Assembly: GCA_003223215.1 (NCBI GenBank)
Contig: QHYH01000126.1
Location: forward strand, 1 to 43,344
Direction: 5' to 3'
Length of the DNA stretch: 43,344 nt
Source of the DNA: Acidobacteriota bacterium
Lineage (GTDB): Bacteria > Acidobacteriota > Terriglobia > Acidiferrales > UBA7541
The position numbers and the translations under genes are program-made. Shown in pieces: positions 33,870 to 42,185 of the stretch. Under the pieces are notes generated by a model. The model made no database searches, was not told the DNA's origin, and was given only the letters and a program-made list of their open reading frames with translations. How positions within the stretch are numbered: position 1 is the first letter of the stretch; each line of letters opens with the position of its first letter.

Positions 33870-34712
33870 ATGGACTACCTCGCGTTCATCTTTCGGGCCA
33901 TCAACAACCTGCTCACCCAGAATCTCGGCTTCTTCGATGCCATGGGACAAAACCTGTTCCGTGCCTTCGCCACGATTCTTGTGGTTTGGCATGGAGTGAA
34001 GTCCGCTCTGTCCTCTGCCAGCGGCAAACCCTTTTTTGAGTTCGATAGCTTTGCCGCGCTTCTTTTGACCGTCAGCTTTGGCTTTGGAATGGCCAACTAC
34101 TACAGCAACCCGATTCCCGGCATAGGAACCGGTTTCCATAACCTGGTCACCGACGAGGCCCAGTTTCTGGCCAACAAGATCAACCAGACCGAGCTCCAGA
34201 CGGTGGAAGAGCGGATCGCCGATTTCGAAGTCCGCATGGATTCGCCCGGCGTGACCGACATCCTCGGAACCATCATCTACGCCGTCATCCTCATCCTGCT
34301 TGCCGCAGCCCAGGCGATCGGCATCGTGGTCATCGCCTATGGATTCATCGCCACGGCGGTGTGTGTGCTTGTGGGGCCGGTTTTTGTGCCCTTTTTCATC
34401 GTTCCTAGGATGGACTGGATTTTCTGGGGCTGGCTTCGCTGCTTTATCCAGTACGCCTTCTACCAGGTGATTGCCGCTGCGGTGGTCTACGTCATCGCCA
34501 ATCTGATTCTCGGAATCATGGACCTTCAGCCAAAGGGCACCATTTCGACCGGCGAGCTCATGGAGGCTTTTCCTGTGCTCTTCATCACCTTCCTTGCCTC
34601 CATCTACGCGCTCCTGAAAATACCGGCCCTCACCCATCACGTCTTCAGCGGCGCCTCGGGCGGTTCTTCTGCCGTGCTTCTCAATCCGAAGCCCGGGAGC
34701 CTCCTGCCATGA
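33870..34712 (+). CDS. trbL: VirB6/TrbL-type polytopic membrane protein
   Basis: A 280-residue inner-membrane protein with about six hydrophobic segments (for example IIYAVILILLAAAQAIGIVV and FIATAVCVLVGPVFVPFFIV). The WxGW-like segment after the PRMDWIFWGWLRCFIQYAFY helix is characteristic of VirB6/TrbL. It forms the inner-membrane part of the channel. GAAGGA precedes the ATG at 33870. The last four bases (ATGA) are shared with the VirB8 gene. Confidence 0.85.
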   Translation: MDYLAFIFRAINNLLTQNLGFFDAMGQNLFRAFATILVVWHGVKSALSSASGKPFFEFDSFAALLLTVSFGFGMANYYSNPIPGIGTGFHNLVTDEAQFLANKINQTELQTVEERIADFEVRMDSPGVTDILGTIIYAVILILLAAAQAIGIVVIAYGFIATAVCVLVGPVFVPFFIVPRMDWIFWGWLRCFIQYAFYQVIAAAVVYVIANLILGIMDLQPKGTISTGELMEAFPVLFITFLASIYALLKIPALTHHVFSGASGGSSAVLLNPKPGSLLP

Positions 34713-35374
34713 CCAGCGAGAGGAGCTTTCATGACGCCAAGCGGCTCTATCTCGAACAGTATGGCGATCCGATGGTGACCAACACCTACCTCAAGATCGC
34801 GCTGACGCTCGTTTGCCTCATCGCCGCGGGTCTTCTGGTTCTCAATTGGAAAACCATCCGCACGTTTGAGAACTTCCGTCCGCTGGTGATACGCATCGAC
34901 GATCTGGGCAGGGCGGAAGCGATCAACTACCACAACCTGGAATACCAACCCCAAGACGCCGAGGCCAAGTATTTTCTCTCCCAGTTTTGCGAGCTGTACT
35001 ACCGCCGCAATCGTTACACCATCCAGAGCGACTTTGCGAGGGCTCTGTATTTCCTTGACGGCAAGCTCGCGAACGGAATTCTCGACGCCTACCGCAAGGA
35101 CGACATCATCAAGAAATTCCTGACCAACACCGGGCTCCCCGAGGTCGACGTGGAGGTGAAGAAAGTGGCACTCGAAGAGATGCAGCCGCCCTACAAGGCC
35201 CGCGTGGACTTCTATATGGTTTATTACTCGCCCGACCACACCGAGCTGAAAAGGGATCTCTATACGGCGAATTTTGTCTTCGTCTTTCGAAAGCACGTGC
35301 CGAATGAACTCATCCCCATCAATCCGTTGGGGCTGACCATCAGCTATTTCCGGGAAGACCAGGCCTTCAAATGA
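34709..35374 (+). CDS. trbF: VirB8/TrbF-type protein
   Basis: A 221-residue protein with a short cytoplasmic segment (DAKRLYLEQYGDPMVTNTYL), one membrane helix at about residues 28-48 (IALTLVCLIAAGLLVLNW) and a periplasmic NTF2-like domain (ISYFREDQAFK at the end, FCELYYRRNRYTIQSDFARA in the middle). The YGDPMVTNTYLK segment is typical of TrbF. VirB8 nucleates assembly of the inner-membrane complex. The start overlaps the VirB6 stop. Confidence 0.88.
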   Translation: MTSERSFHDAKRLYLEQYGDPMVTNTYLKIALTLVCLIAAGLLVLNWKTIRTFENFRPLVIRIDDLGRAEAINYHNLEYQPQDAEAKYFLSQFCELYYRRNRYTIQSDFARALYFLDGKLANGILDAYRKDDIIKKFLTNTGLPEVDVEVKKVALEEMQPPYKARVDFYMVYYSPDHTELKRDLYTANFVFVFRKHVPNELIPINPLGLTISYFREDQAFK

Positions 35375-35414
35375 AGGAAGCCGCGGCACCGGTTGTGGGG
35401 AGGTAAGACCCCTC

Positions 35415-35708
35415 ATGGCATCGAACGCACTGCTCCTGACCATCGCGCTCCTCCTGACGCTGGGATTCTGGCTCTTGGGCGAGCTGAAGTTTCTCATTCC
35501 CTACCGGCACGTCTTGTTTCACCGCTACGGCACAACGCTTCTCCTGTGGTGTGCCATTCTGTTTGTCAACGTCTTTGCCGCCATCTATGCGCTCGAGCGC
35601 AAGTTCTTCCTGAAGGATACCGGCCGGAAGCTCTCCCATGTCGACCGGCAGGTGCTCCAGGGCCAATTCCCCTTGCCCTCCCCATCCGAGACCGAGGAGC
35701 TCCCCTGA
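35415..35708 (+). CDS. Small two-helix membrane protein of the conjugation operon
   Basis: A 97-residue protein with two hydrophobic segments (LLLTIALLLTLGFWLLGEL and LLLWCAILFVNVFAAIYAL) and a cytoplasmic-looking basic/polar tail. GGGAGG lies upstream of the ATG at 35415. Its stop abuts the next start exactly (TGA then ATG), so it is part of the operon. No family is recognised; it could be an entry-exclusion protein or an accessory membrane subunit. Confidence 0.7.
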   Translation: MASNALLLTIALLLTLGFWLLGELKFLIPYRHVLFHRYGTTLLLWCAILFVNVFAAIYALERKFFLKDTGRKLSHVDRQVLQGQFPLPSPSETEELP

Positions 35709-36623
35709 ATGTCCCGCGACCTCTCACCACGGGAACTCGACCATGGTCTGCCGGATCTCGCTGACCTGCGCCCGAGCGATCGCGAGTCCCGGGAGATAGT
35801 GTCGGACAAGCGAAGCGCGACATCCCGCACCGGGGGGCACGCGCCAGAACGCTTCTCTCGGGATCGACTGGCTGAGATTCGGTTTGCGGGCGGGCGCGCT
35901 CTCATGTCGCGACAGGGTTCGAGCTACCACCTGAACGAGTCGGAAATCCGCACGATCATCGAGCTCGGCAAGTTTCGTGTCATTTCAAGGCACGACCTCG
36001 CCCAACATGGCTACGGCGGCAAGCGGGAACGGGCCGACCGCGACCTCGAGAATCTGATTCGCCAACGTCTCGCCCGCCGGGGAGTTTTCGAAGGCCCCCA
36101 AGCGAGCCCGCGTGAACTTTTAACACTCACCAAGACAGGGCGCGAGCTGCTCCAGACGAACGAGCTGGTATCCCAAGGCCAGCCCGTCTACGCAGGCTTC
36201 GCGAGGCCTCGCGAGGCCAATCACGACGCGGACCTCTACCGCCTATACCAGAAAGAAGCGGCTCGCATTGAAGAACAGGGCGGGCGAAATCTCCGTGTGA
36301 TCCTCGAATACGAGCTCAAAGGGAAAATCCGCCGCGACATCGCGCGGCTGGGCGCCGCTGCGCAAAAGGAAATCGCGGCATGGCACGGGCTTCGCGTCGT
36401 GGAAAACAGGATCCCTGTGCCCGATCTCCGCATCGAGTACGAGACCCGAGACGGCGAGTTGGCGCGCGCGGACCTCGAGCTGGTCACCGAGCACTACCGG
36501 GGACGCGTCGCCGCGGACAAAACCCGCGCCGGATTTTCTTTGTACACCCCGCATGGCGAAGCCGGCCGTCTCCGCCGCGTCCTCGGCGCGCGCGGGATGC
36601 GGCCGGACATTCTCTCTCTATGA
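35709..36623 (+). CDS. Winged-helix protein, Replic_Relax-like, candidate relaxosome component
   Basis: A 304-residue soluble protein. Residues about 75-150 form a winged helix (ESEIRTIIELGKFRVISRHD, RADRDLENLIRQRLARRGV, LLTLTKTGRELL). A block NHDADLYRLYQKEAARIEEQ and a C-terminal domain follow, with PDLRIEYETRDGELARADLE and VTEHYRGRVAADKTRAGFSL. This order resembles the replication-relaxation (PF13814-like) proteins found on plasmids and conjugative elements, whose C-terminal fold looks nuclease-like. In this cluster it is the best candidate for an oriT-binding or relaxosome protein. The similarity is by eye only; the first ~70 residues are polar and probably disordered. Confidence 0.6.
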   Translation: MSRDLSPRELDHGLPDLADLRPSDRESREIVSDKRSATSRTGGHAPERFSRDRLAEIRFAGGRALMSRQGSSYHLNESEIRTIIELGKFRVISRHDLAQHGYGGKRERADRDLENLIRQRLARRGVFEGPQASPRELLTLTKTGRELLQTNELVSQGQPVYAGFARPREANHDADLYRLYQKEAARIEEQGGRNLRVILEYELKGKIRRDIARLGAAAQKEIAAWHGLRVVENRIPVPDLRIEYETRDGELARADLELVTEHYRGRVAADKTRAGFSLYTPHGEAGRLRRVLGARGMRPDILSL

Positions 36624-37654
36624 AAATCGCGGAGGAACACATCGTTGCACTCGAAGGCCTCGGCTACACCGAGGAGGAGTCCCGTTTCCTCTACATCGTT
36701 GCGACCCACTCCGGCTACTTCGTGCCTCGGCAGTTCGTCGCGTTTCACAGCGCTAGCCCGGAAAAGGGATCGCAGCCTTTCACGGAGAAACTCAAAAAGC
36801 GCGGCCATGCCACCTGGCGCGAATACCAGAACCTTGGCGGTGTGTATCATCTCTCTTCAAGGACCATCTATCGCCTGACCGACCGCGAAAATCTGAGTCA
36901 TCGTTTCGCCCATTCAACCGAGTTTATCCGCACGCGCCTGCTTCTCCTCGATTTCATCCTCGCGAACCATACGCACGACTACCTCGAAACCGAAGAGGAG
37001 AAAGTCCGTTTTTTCTCGGACAAGCTGGGCATTCCCAAGAAGCTCCTTCCCGCCAGAGCCTCCGAGATCCCGTCGGCGCGTGAGCCAGCGCCTGGCTATT
37101 TCGCCGATAAGTTCCCGTTGTACCTCGACTCCTCCGCCAGTCCTTCCTCTCCCGTCCTCACCTTCTCCTACGTGGACGCGGGGCAGAGAAGACCGGGGCG
37201 TTTTGCGAACCACCTGAACGCTTATGCCCCTCTTTTCCGTCATTTGCGCTCTTTTCGCTTCCTTTATATCGCGCATTCCCCGCTCCGTTTCGAAAGTGCC
37301 CGAGGGCGTTTCTCTTTGCTTGTCCAAACGCCAGCTGAAGAGGTCCTTCGCGAAGAGCTCGAACGCTATTTCGGGCTTCGTGGCGCCTGGGAAGGAAAGC
37401 GGTTCGGAGAGTTGTCGATGGACGACCTCGAATGGCTTGATCAAGCAATCCAGCGCTTTACGGGCCGGGAAATCGACCGGCTCTATGCCGCCTGGGTCCA
37501 TTCCGAGGCGGGGAGAGAGCCATGGCGAAGGCTCTTTAGCGAGGTGTATCCGCCTCGGGCAATCGAATTCCGCACGTGCCTCCTCACGCCGGCTGGCGCG
37601 AAGGATTCGAAAGGGACCCAAGACGGAACCCGACAGCCCGAGCGGCTGTTCTGA
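36620..37654 (+). CDS. Conserved conjugative-element protein of unknown function
   Basis: A 344-residue soluble protein; ATG 36620 overlaps the previous stop (ATGA). The N-terminus looks like a helix-turn-helix (EEHIVALEGLGYTEEESRFL, ATHSGYFVPRQFVAFHSASP). The middle contains RTRLLLLDFILANHTHDYLE, TEEEKVRFFSDKLGIPKKLL and YFADKFPLYLDSS, a pattern I associate with hypothetical proteins next to conjugation genes. HTH within NHTHDY is a single HxH and not a full HUH relaxase site. No catalytic motif can be assigned. Its place between the winged-helix protein and VirD4 suggests a DNA-processing role. Confidence 0.65.
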   Translation: MKIAEEHIVALEGLGYTEEESRFLYIVATHSGYFVPRQFVAFHSASPEKGSQPFTEKLKKRGHATWREYQNLGGVYHLSSRTIYRLTDRENLSHRFAHSTEFIRTRLLLLDFILANHTHDYLETEEEKVRFFSDKLGIPKKLLPARASEIPSAREPAPGYFADKFPLYLDSSASPSSPVLTFSYVDAGQRRPGRFANHLNAYAPLFRHLRSFRFLYIAHSPLRFESARGRFSLLVQTPAEEVLREELERYFGLRGAWEGKRFGELSMDDLEWLDQAIQRFTGREIDRLYAAWVHSEAGREPWRRLFSEVYPPRAIEFRTCLLTPAGAKDSKGTQDGTRQPERLF

Positions 37655-37657
37655 CGA

Positions 37658-39664
37658 ATGGACATCATGATTCGGCAAATCTTTAAGATGCGAACCTTCC
37701 TCGCATGCGTGCTCGCCGCGACGACCGGGATGATGCTCTATTTCTGCTATCCCTTTCCCGACGAGAACTTCTTTCTCGAACTGATCTTCCTCTGGGCGCG
37801 GCCGGTCTTCCAGGGGCTTAAGTTTTTCTACACCCTGTTTCTCTTTACGACTCCCTACATCCTCTATTCCTTTCTTATCTCCGCCACCTACATCTTCGCC
37901 CTGAAGCGCCCTCGGCGAGGAAAGGCGCGGAAGCCTCCGGCCTATCCTCCGGCCACTACCCGCAAAGATCTTTTCGTCGTGCTCGGCGAAGTCCATAATC
38001 CGCGAACGCCCGGCCCGTCAGAAACACCGCGGTGGCTTACCATCCCCGAGCGCGGCCTGTTCACCGGCATCGCCGTCTTCGGCGCCGTGGGCAGCGGAAA
38101 GACGAGCACGTGCCTTTATCCGTATGCCGAGCAGATCCTTTCCTATGAGGCCGCGAACCCCGAAAAACGAATCGGCGGCCTGGTGCTCGAAGTAAAGGGC
38201 GATTTTTGCAGGAAGGTGCGCGCCCTTCTCGCGCGCGTGGGACGCCAGGACGACTACGTCGAAATCAGCCTGGGTTCCAAATACCGCTACAATCCCCTGC
38301 ACAACAGCCTCGACGCTTACGCCTTGGCCTACAGCATCGCCGCCTTAATCAACAACCTGTTTGGCCGGAGTAAGGAGCCCTTCTGGCAACAGGCTTATAC
38401 CAACCTCGTGAAGTTCATCATCCTTTTGCACCAGGTGGCCTACGACTACGTCACGCTCTTCGATGTATATGAATGCACGATTTCTCCCGAGATCCTGGAG
38501 CAGAGAATCGGCGATGCCGAACTGCGCTGCGAAGAGCGCCGCTTCCTGCTCATCCTGCCGGAGAATTTTCTCAAGCATGTCGCGGCCCTGAAGTTGTTCG
38601 GCTTCGAGTACGACGAAGCGCTCGCCATGTACCGGGCGAGAGAAACCCCAGGGCTGCGGGCGTTTGTCGAGACCAACAACGTCGAATACGAGTGTCTCGC
38701 TGAGAGTGTCATCGACCCGATCGGCACCGACCGCTACGAGAAGCTGCAAGCCGTCAAAAGATGGTTTTACAACGACTGGCGCCGCATCGAGCCGAAATTG
38801 CGGACCTCCATCGTCGAAGGCATCTCCGTCTTCCTTTCCCTCTTCGATGACAACCCCGTCGTCAAACGCACCTTCTGCCCGCCGGTGGAATGTTACGACC
38901 CGGTGGAGAACCGAGACTTCCGCTATGGCGTCCCGCTGCCCTCGTTCAGCTGGCTCATTGAGAAGGGGGCGGTATGCGCCCTGAATTTTCCCGCGGGCAT
39001 GAACCCCGGTCTTGCAAGAGCCCTCGGCGTGATGATGAAGCTCGATTTCCAGCGCTCCGTCCTCAGCCGCATTCCGGAGATCGAAGCCCAGCCGGAACGA
39101 TATTTCCGGCAGGTCCTTTTCCTCTGTGATGAATACCAGCACTTCGCCACGGTCGGAGAGAGCGAGCCCACCGGCGACGAGAAGTTCTTCAGCCTGTCCC
39201 GCCAGCCCAAATGCATACCGATCGTCGCCACGCAGAGCTTCAGTTCGCTCAAGTCCACGCTGCCTGGGGAGACCTGGCGAACTCTCGTGCAGACCTTTCG
39301 AACCAAAGTGTTCCTCACGCTCTCGGACGATTTCTCGGCCAAGGCCGCGAGCGGGCTCTGCGGGCGCGAGGAGCGGCTCAGGGCCGGCTACAACTTCTCG
39401 GAAAGCGGCCACGACGCGCATATCAGCCTGCTGACCGGCAAGGCCGTTTCCCCCCGCGCGAATCTCACGGCTTCGAAGACCTACAGCCTTCGCTCCGACG
39501 ATCGCTTTGACATGAAGACGTTCACCGAACTCAAGAATGCCCAGGCCATTGTGCTGGCTTACGACGGCTTCAACCCTCATCCGCCCACGCTTTGTTACCT
39601 CAAGCCCTATTACAACGACCCGAACCTTTCTTACTTCGAACAGCTCGCGAAGGGACAACTCTGA
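37658..39664 (+). CDS. traG: VirD4/TraG-type coupling protein
   Basis: A 668-residue inner-membrane ATPase. Two N-terminal membrane helices occupy about residues 10-90 (FLACVLAATTGMMLYFCYPF; YTLFLFTTPYILYSFLISAT). The motor has Walker A GAVGSGKT (142-149), the LVLEVKGDFCRKV segment, Walker B VLFLCDEYQ with Asp491-Glu492, and the downstream PIVATQSFSSLKSTLPG and FRTKVFLTL motifs of T4CPs. It brings the relaxosome to the channel. It starts three bases after the previous gene, and its stop shares one base with the VirB11 start (TGATG). Confidence 0.92.
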   Translation: MDIMIRQIFKMRTFLACVLAATTGMMLYFCYPFPDENFFLELIFLWARPVFQGLKFFYTLFLFTTPYILYSFLISATYIFALKRPRRGKARKPPAYPPATTRKDLFVVLGEVHNPRTPGPSETPRWLTIPERGLFTGIAVFGAVGSGKTSTCLYPYAEQILSYEAANPEKRIGGLVLEVKGDFCRKVRALLARVGRQDDYVEISLGSKYRYNPLHNSLDAYALAYSIAALINNLFGRSKEPFWQQAYTNLVKFIILLHQVAYDYVTLFDVYECTISPEILEQRIGDAELRCEERRFLLILPENFLKHVAALKLFGFEYDEALAMYRARETPGLRAFVETNNVEYECLAESVIDPIGTDRYEKLQAVKRWFYNDWRRIEPKLRTSIVEGISVFLSLFDDNPVVKRTFCPPVECYDPVENRDFRYGVPLPSFSWLIEKGAVCALNFPAGMNPGLARALGVMMKLDFQRSVLSRIPEIEAQPERYFRQVLFLCDEYQHFATVGESEPTGDEKFFSLSRQPKCIPIVATQSFSSLKSTLPGETWRTLVQTFRTKVFLTLSDDFSAKAASGLCGREERLRAGYNFSESGHDAHISLLTGKAVSPRANLTASKTYSLRSDDRFDMKTFTELKNAQAIVLAYDGFNPHPPTLCYLKPYYNDPNLSYFEQLAKGQL

Positions 39665-40635
39665 TGCATGGCTTTGAAACCATACTCCCGTTTCTCAAAC
39701 CGATTGAGCACCTGATCCTCGATCCGTCGGTCAGCGAAGTGATGGTGAACGGCGCGGATTCCGTGTTCATCGAGAAGGGGGGATACCTCGAACCGGTCAG
39801 CGGCGTTTCGCTCGGCGAAAAAGCGCTTCTGGTCGCGGTGAAAAATATTGCCCGGCGGCTGGGCGGCGACATCTCGGAATCGCACCCGATCCTCGACTCA
39901 CGGCTGCCGGATGGAAGCAGGGTGGCCGCCGTCATTCCGCCTTCGAGCCTGAACGGCGTCACGCTGACGATTCGCAAATTCAACACGCGCCACTTCGAAA
40001 TCGAAGACCTGATCGCCCGCGGAACGCTTGACCAGGCGCTCGCCAACCGGCTCGAAGACTGCGTTCTCTCGCGCAAGAACATTCTGATCAGCGGCGGCAC
40101 CGGCTCCGGGAAAACAACGACGCTCAATATTCTCAGCAAGTTCATACCGGAAGAGGAGCGCATTCTTTTGATCGAGGATACCGCGGAGATTCACCTTGCC
40201 CATGCGAACCTGGTGCGATTCGAAGCGCGACCTCCACAGAACGGACTTCCTCGAGTGGCCATCCGCGACCTGCTGAAAGCGGCCCTCCGTCACCGGCCGG
40301 ACCACATCCTGCTCGGTGAGATTCGCGGCGGGGAGGCCTTCGATCTGCTGCAGCTTCTCAACACCGGCCACTCGGGGACGTTGTCTACGATTCACGCGAA
40401 TTCCGCAAAGCAAGCCCTCTCGAGACTCACGAGCTGCGTGCTCGAAAGCGGCGTCGAGCTGCCCTACCGCGCGATCAAAAGCAATATCGCCGACTCGCTC
40501 CAGGTGGTCGTGCAGATCGAGCGCAGGCCGGGGCGACGGTATGTCTCGGAAGTCCTCGAAATCCGCGGCTACGATCCCGATGCCGATCTCTTCGACTGCT
40601 CGGCAATCTATCAGAAACGGGAGGCACACGCGTGA
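39664..40635 (+). CDS. trbB: VirB11/TrbB-type ATPase
   Basis: A 323-residue hexameric traffic ATPase. Motifs are Walker A GGTGSGKT (144-151), Asp box LLIEDTAEIHL, Walker B DHILLGEIRGGEAFDLL and His box NTGHSGTLSTIHANSA. The N-terminal domain starts LILDPSVSEVMVNG, as in TrbB/CpaF relatives. It works with VirB4 and VirD4 to power pilus dynamics and DNA transfer. Canonical trb operons begin with trbB; here it is near the end, next to the coupling protein, which is unusual. Confidence 0.92.
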   Translation: MHGFETILPFLKPIEHLILDPSVSEVMVNGADSVFIEKGGYLEPVSGVSLGEKALLVAVKNIARRLGGDISESHPILDSRLPDGSRVAAVIPPSSLNGVTLTIRKFNTRHFEIEDLIARGTLDQALANRLEDCVLSRKNILISGGTGSGKTTTLNILSKFIPEEERILLIEDTAEIHLAHANLVRFEARPPQNGLPRVAIRDLLKAALRHRPDHILLGEIRGGEAFDLLQLLNTGHSGTLSTIHANSAKQALSRLTSCVLESGVELPYRAIKSNIADSLQVVVQIERRPGRRYVSEVLEIRGYDPDADLFDCSAIYQKREAHA

Positions 40636-41513
40636 CGCCCTCCGACCAGGAAAACCCAAAAGCCGTTTCTTCAACCGAGTACATCCAAGAGAACTTTCGC
40701 CCGTCGGATCGCGTCGCAATCCTGTTGCGCAATCGGGCCCACACCGTTCAACGCATCGTCATGGCGGCAAGGATCACCGAACCTTCCTTCGCGGAGTGGC
40801 TCCATGACAAGAATGACAAAGAGCGGTACGACATCTATGTCGGAATGAATGCCTTGAAACCCGGCGCGAGGACTCGAACGAAACAGGATATCCATACCGT
40901 CCGTCATCTCTACCTGGATCTCGACGAGGACGGGCCCGCGGCCCTCGCAGGGATTCGAGAATCGAACCTCGTGCCGGCGGCGAACTACACCATCAACACC
41001 TCGCCAGGCAAGTACCAACTCGTCTGGAGGGTCGAGAATGTTTCGCCGGAGCAAGCCGAGGCCCTGCTGCGGGCCATGGCTCGGACGTTCGGAGGCGATC
41101 CTGCGGCGACGGACTCGACTCGCGTGCTGCGTATTCCTGGGTTTAAGAACCGGAAGTACGAGACGGAGTTTCTGGTCGAAGCAGAAAAGCATAGCGACCG
41201 CGTCTATCAGCTCCTGGACTTCCCCCTCGGCACCGAGCCTGGCCAGGGCGAGGTCCGGCCGCGTCGCCCTCGGCCGACGCCGCGCTTGTCGGAACCGCGC
41301 CCGCTGACTCAGTCCGAGCATGACTGGGCCTATGCTAAACGCGCGCTTTCGAGAGGTGACGATCCCGAAGAGATCGTGCGCCGGATTGCGGACTATCGCG
41401 CGGATGACAAGCACGATCCTTTCTACTACGCGCGTTTGACGGTTAGCAAAGCACAAGCGGAATCAAGGGCGAGCGGCGAGAGGGCGCCGAGAGACTTGAA
41501 TCGAGATCCATGA
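40632..41513 (+). CDS. RepB-like primase of a mobile element
   Basis: A 293-residue protein with the RepB/archaeo-eukaryotic primase-like catalytic pattern: HLYLDLDEDG with Asp96 and Asp98, NYTINTSPGKYQLVWRV carrying the His/Lys region, and DSTRVLRIPGFKNRK. The start is GTG at 40632, overlapping the VirB11 stop (GTGA). Such primases prime the transferred strand in the recipient. It is the last gene of the operon; the C-terminal ~70 residues are a polar, Arg-rich tail with a DDPEEIVRRIADYRADDKHD segment. Confidence 0.8.
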   Translation: MTPSDQENPKAVSSTEYIQENFRPSDRVAILLRNRAHTVQRIVMAARITEPSFAEWLHDKNDKERYDIYVGMNALKPGARTRTKQDIHTVRHLYLDLDEDGPAALAGIRESNLVPAANYTINTSPGKYQLVWRVENVSPEQAEALLRAMARTFGGDPAATDSTRVLRIPGFKNRKYETEFLVEAEKHSDRVYQLLDFPLGTEPGQGEVRPRRPRPTPRLSEPRPLTQSEHDWAYAKRALSRGDDPEEIVRRIADYRADDKHDPFYYARLTVSKAQAESRASGERAPRDLNRDP

Positions 41514-41546
41514 GAGGCCATCGAGGCATTCTCGCCTACTCGCCCT

Positions 41547-41687
41547 TCACGCGTACTCGTATTCCCGCTTTTCGGCGTCAACTTCAACGCGCACATGTTT
41601 CTGTCGGTCGGCGATTTTCTCGAACGTCCGAATGTGATCGGCCGCCCGCTTCTCCAATCGTTTTTTATCCCGTGATATCACCGTGAT
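41547..41687 (-). CDS. Possible small hypothetical protein, minus strand
   Basis: From a GTG near 41687 the minus strand reads an approximately 47-residue charged helical protein (DKKRLEKRAADHIRTFEKIA, VRVEVDAEKREYEY). An in-frame upstream extension would run through the TnpB end hairpin. It is convergent with the primase gene, ending 33 bases from its stop. Codon use looks protein-like, but the family is unknown and it may be a coincidental ORF. Confidence 0.25.
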   Translation of the reverse strand: MTVISRDKKRLEKRAADHIRTFEKIADRQKHVRVEVDAEKREYEYA

Positions 41688-41691
41688 CACT

Positions 41692-41712
41692 CCGTCGCCT
41701 TTCAGGCGACGG
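41692..41712 (-). repeat. Right-end hairpin of an IS200/IS605-type element
   Basis: CCGTCGCC (41692-41699), loop TTTCA, GGCGACGG (41705-41712): a perfect 8-bp stem. The TnpB stop codon on the minus strand (TGA, 41702-41704) lies in the loop. Single-strand-transposing elements of this class have subterminal hairpins here, and in TnpB systems the guide RNA scaffold overlaps the tnpB 3' end. The assignment follows from the adjacent TnpB fragment. Confidence 0.65.
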
Positions 41713-41870
41713 CTTCTCGCGGCACGCATGAGACGACATCCTCTACATTATGCCGCGAACGCCCGATCCGGGCGGGTTGCAGTATGACTTGCGCACTGAC
41801 CACGTCGCGAGGCGCCGACAACCCGCATGCCGGACATGCATGCCAACACTCCGCAAGCATGATCGATAAG
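41702..41870 (-). pseudogene. TnpB (IS200/IS605 OrfB) C-terminal fragment
   Basis: The minus strand reads LSIMLAECWHACPACGLSAP, then RDVVSAQVIL and NVEDVVSCVPREAVA. This is the second half of the TnpB zinc ribbon (CPACG), the final RuvC Asp block (RDVVSAQVIL, normally DRDxNAAxNIL) and the C-terminal tail. Upstream coding sequence is not recognisable, so only about 50 residues remain. An encoded nuclease is not possible. The family call is confident; the left border is approximate. Confidence 0.75.
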
Positions 41871-42076
41871 TTGATACGTGGAATGCCTGGGTCATTGCTG
41901 CGGATCGACTCACGGCTTCGGGCCAACAACTCTCTCGCAATAACCACTTTGTGTTACAACAGGCGAATTTCCTTTGCCGGGGTGGCCTAAGCAGAATTCC
42001 TTCATCTAGGATCACAGCCATCCTGAATTTGGGCGATGGTACTTGCCCTGAGAGGGCGTGATTCATCCGACACATT

Positions 42077-42129
42077 CGTTAAGTCAGTACCTGAGTCCTA
42101 TTCGAACCACGAAGGCCGGTGACTTAACG
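42077..42129. repeat. Perfect 10-bp inverted repeat
   Basis: CGTTAAGTCA (42077-42086) and TGACTTAACG (42120-42129) are exact reverse complements with a 33-base spacer. They lie just upstream of the 42186 gene. They could bind a regulator or be remnants of an element's termini; no T tract follows. Confidence 0.5.
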
Positions 42130-42185
42130 TGATCTTTCGGAAAGCGTCTTTGCCCCGGAGGCGGGACAGACCGCAGGGAGAATAT

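Larger units (their letters stand above)
41514..42185. other. Region between primase and hypothetical gene with TnpB remnant
   Basis: About 670 bases. It contains the TnpB C-terminal fragment and right-end hairpin at 41692-41870, a short minus-strand ORF (41547-41687) and a perfect 10-bp inverted repeat at 42077-42086/42120-42129. I see no recombinase attachment site that I can support. Confidence 0.4.

Noticed and set aside
34637-35497. 286-codon minus-strand ORF
   Set aside because: Antisense to the VirB8-type gene, with no motif and no ribosome binding site.
36930-36990. HUH relaxase motif in the 36620 gene (NHTHDY)
   Set aside because: Only a single HxH is present; the catalytic Tyr arrangement and third His of MOB relaxases are not seen around it.
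36914-37996. 360-codon minus-strand ORF
   Set aside because: Antisense to two operon genes; composition (Arg/Glu/Gly-rich) is typical of a shadow frame.
38345-39658. 437-codon ORF antisense to the coupling-protein gene
   Set aside because: It lies wholly antisense to a motif-rich VirD4 gene, has no recognisable domain, and long antisense frames are expected in GC-rich coding DNA.
42085-42129. Possible tRNA or tRNA-derived attachment site
   Set aside because: TTCGAA on the minus strand resembles a T-loop, but the flanking stem does not pair and no acceptor or anticodon arm can be built.
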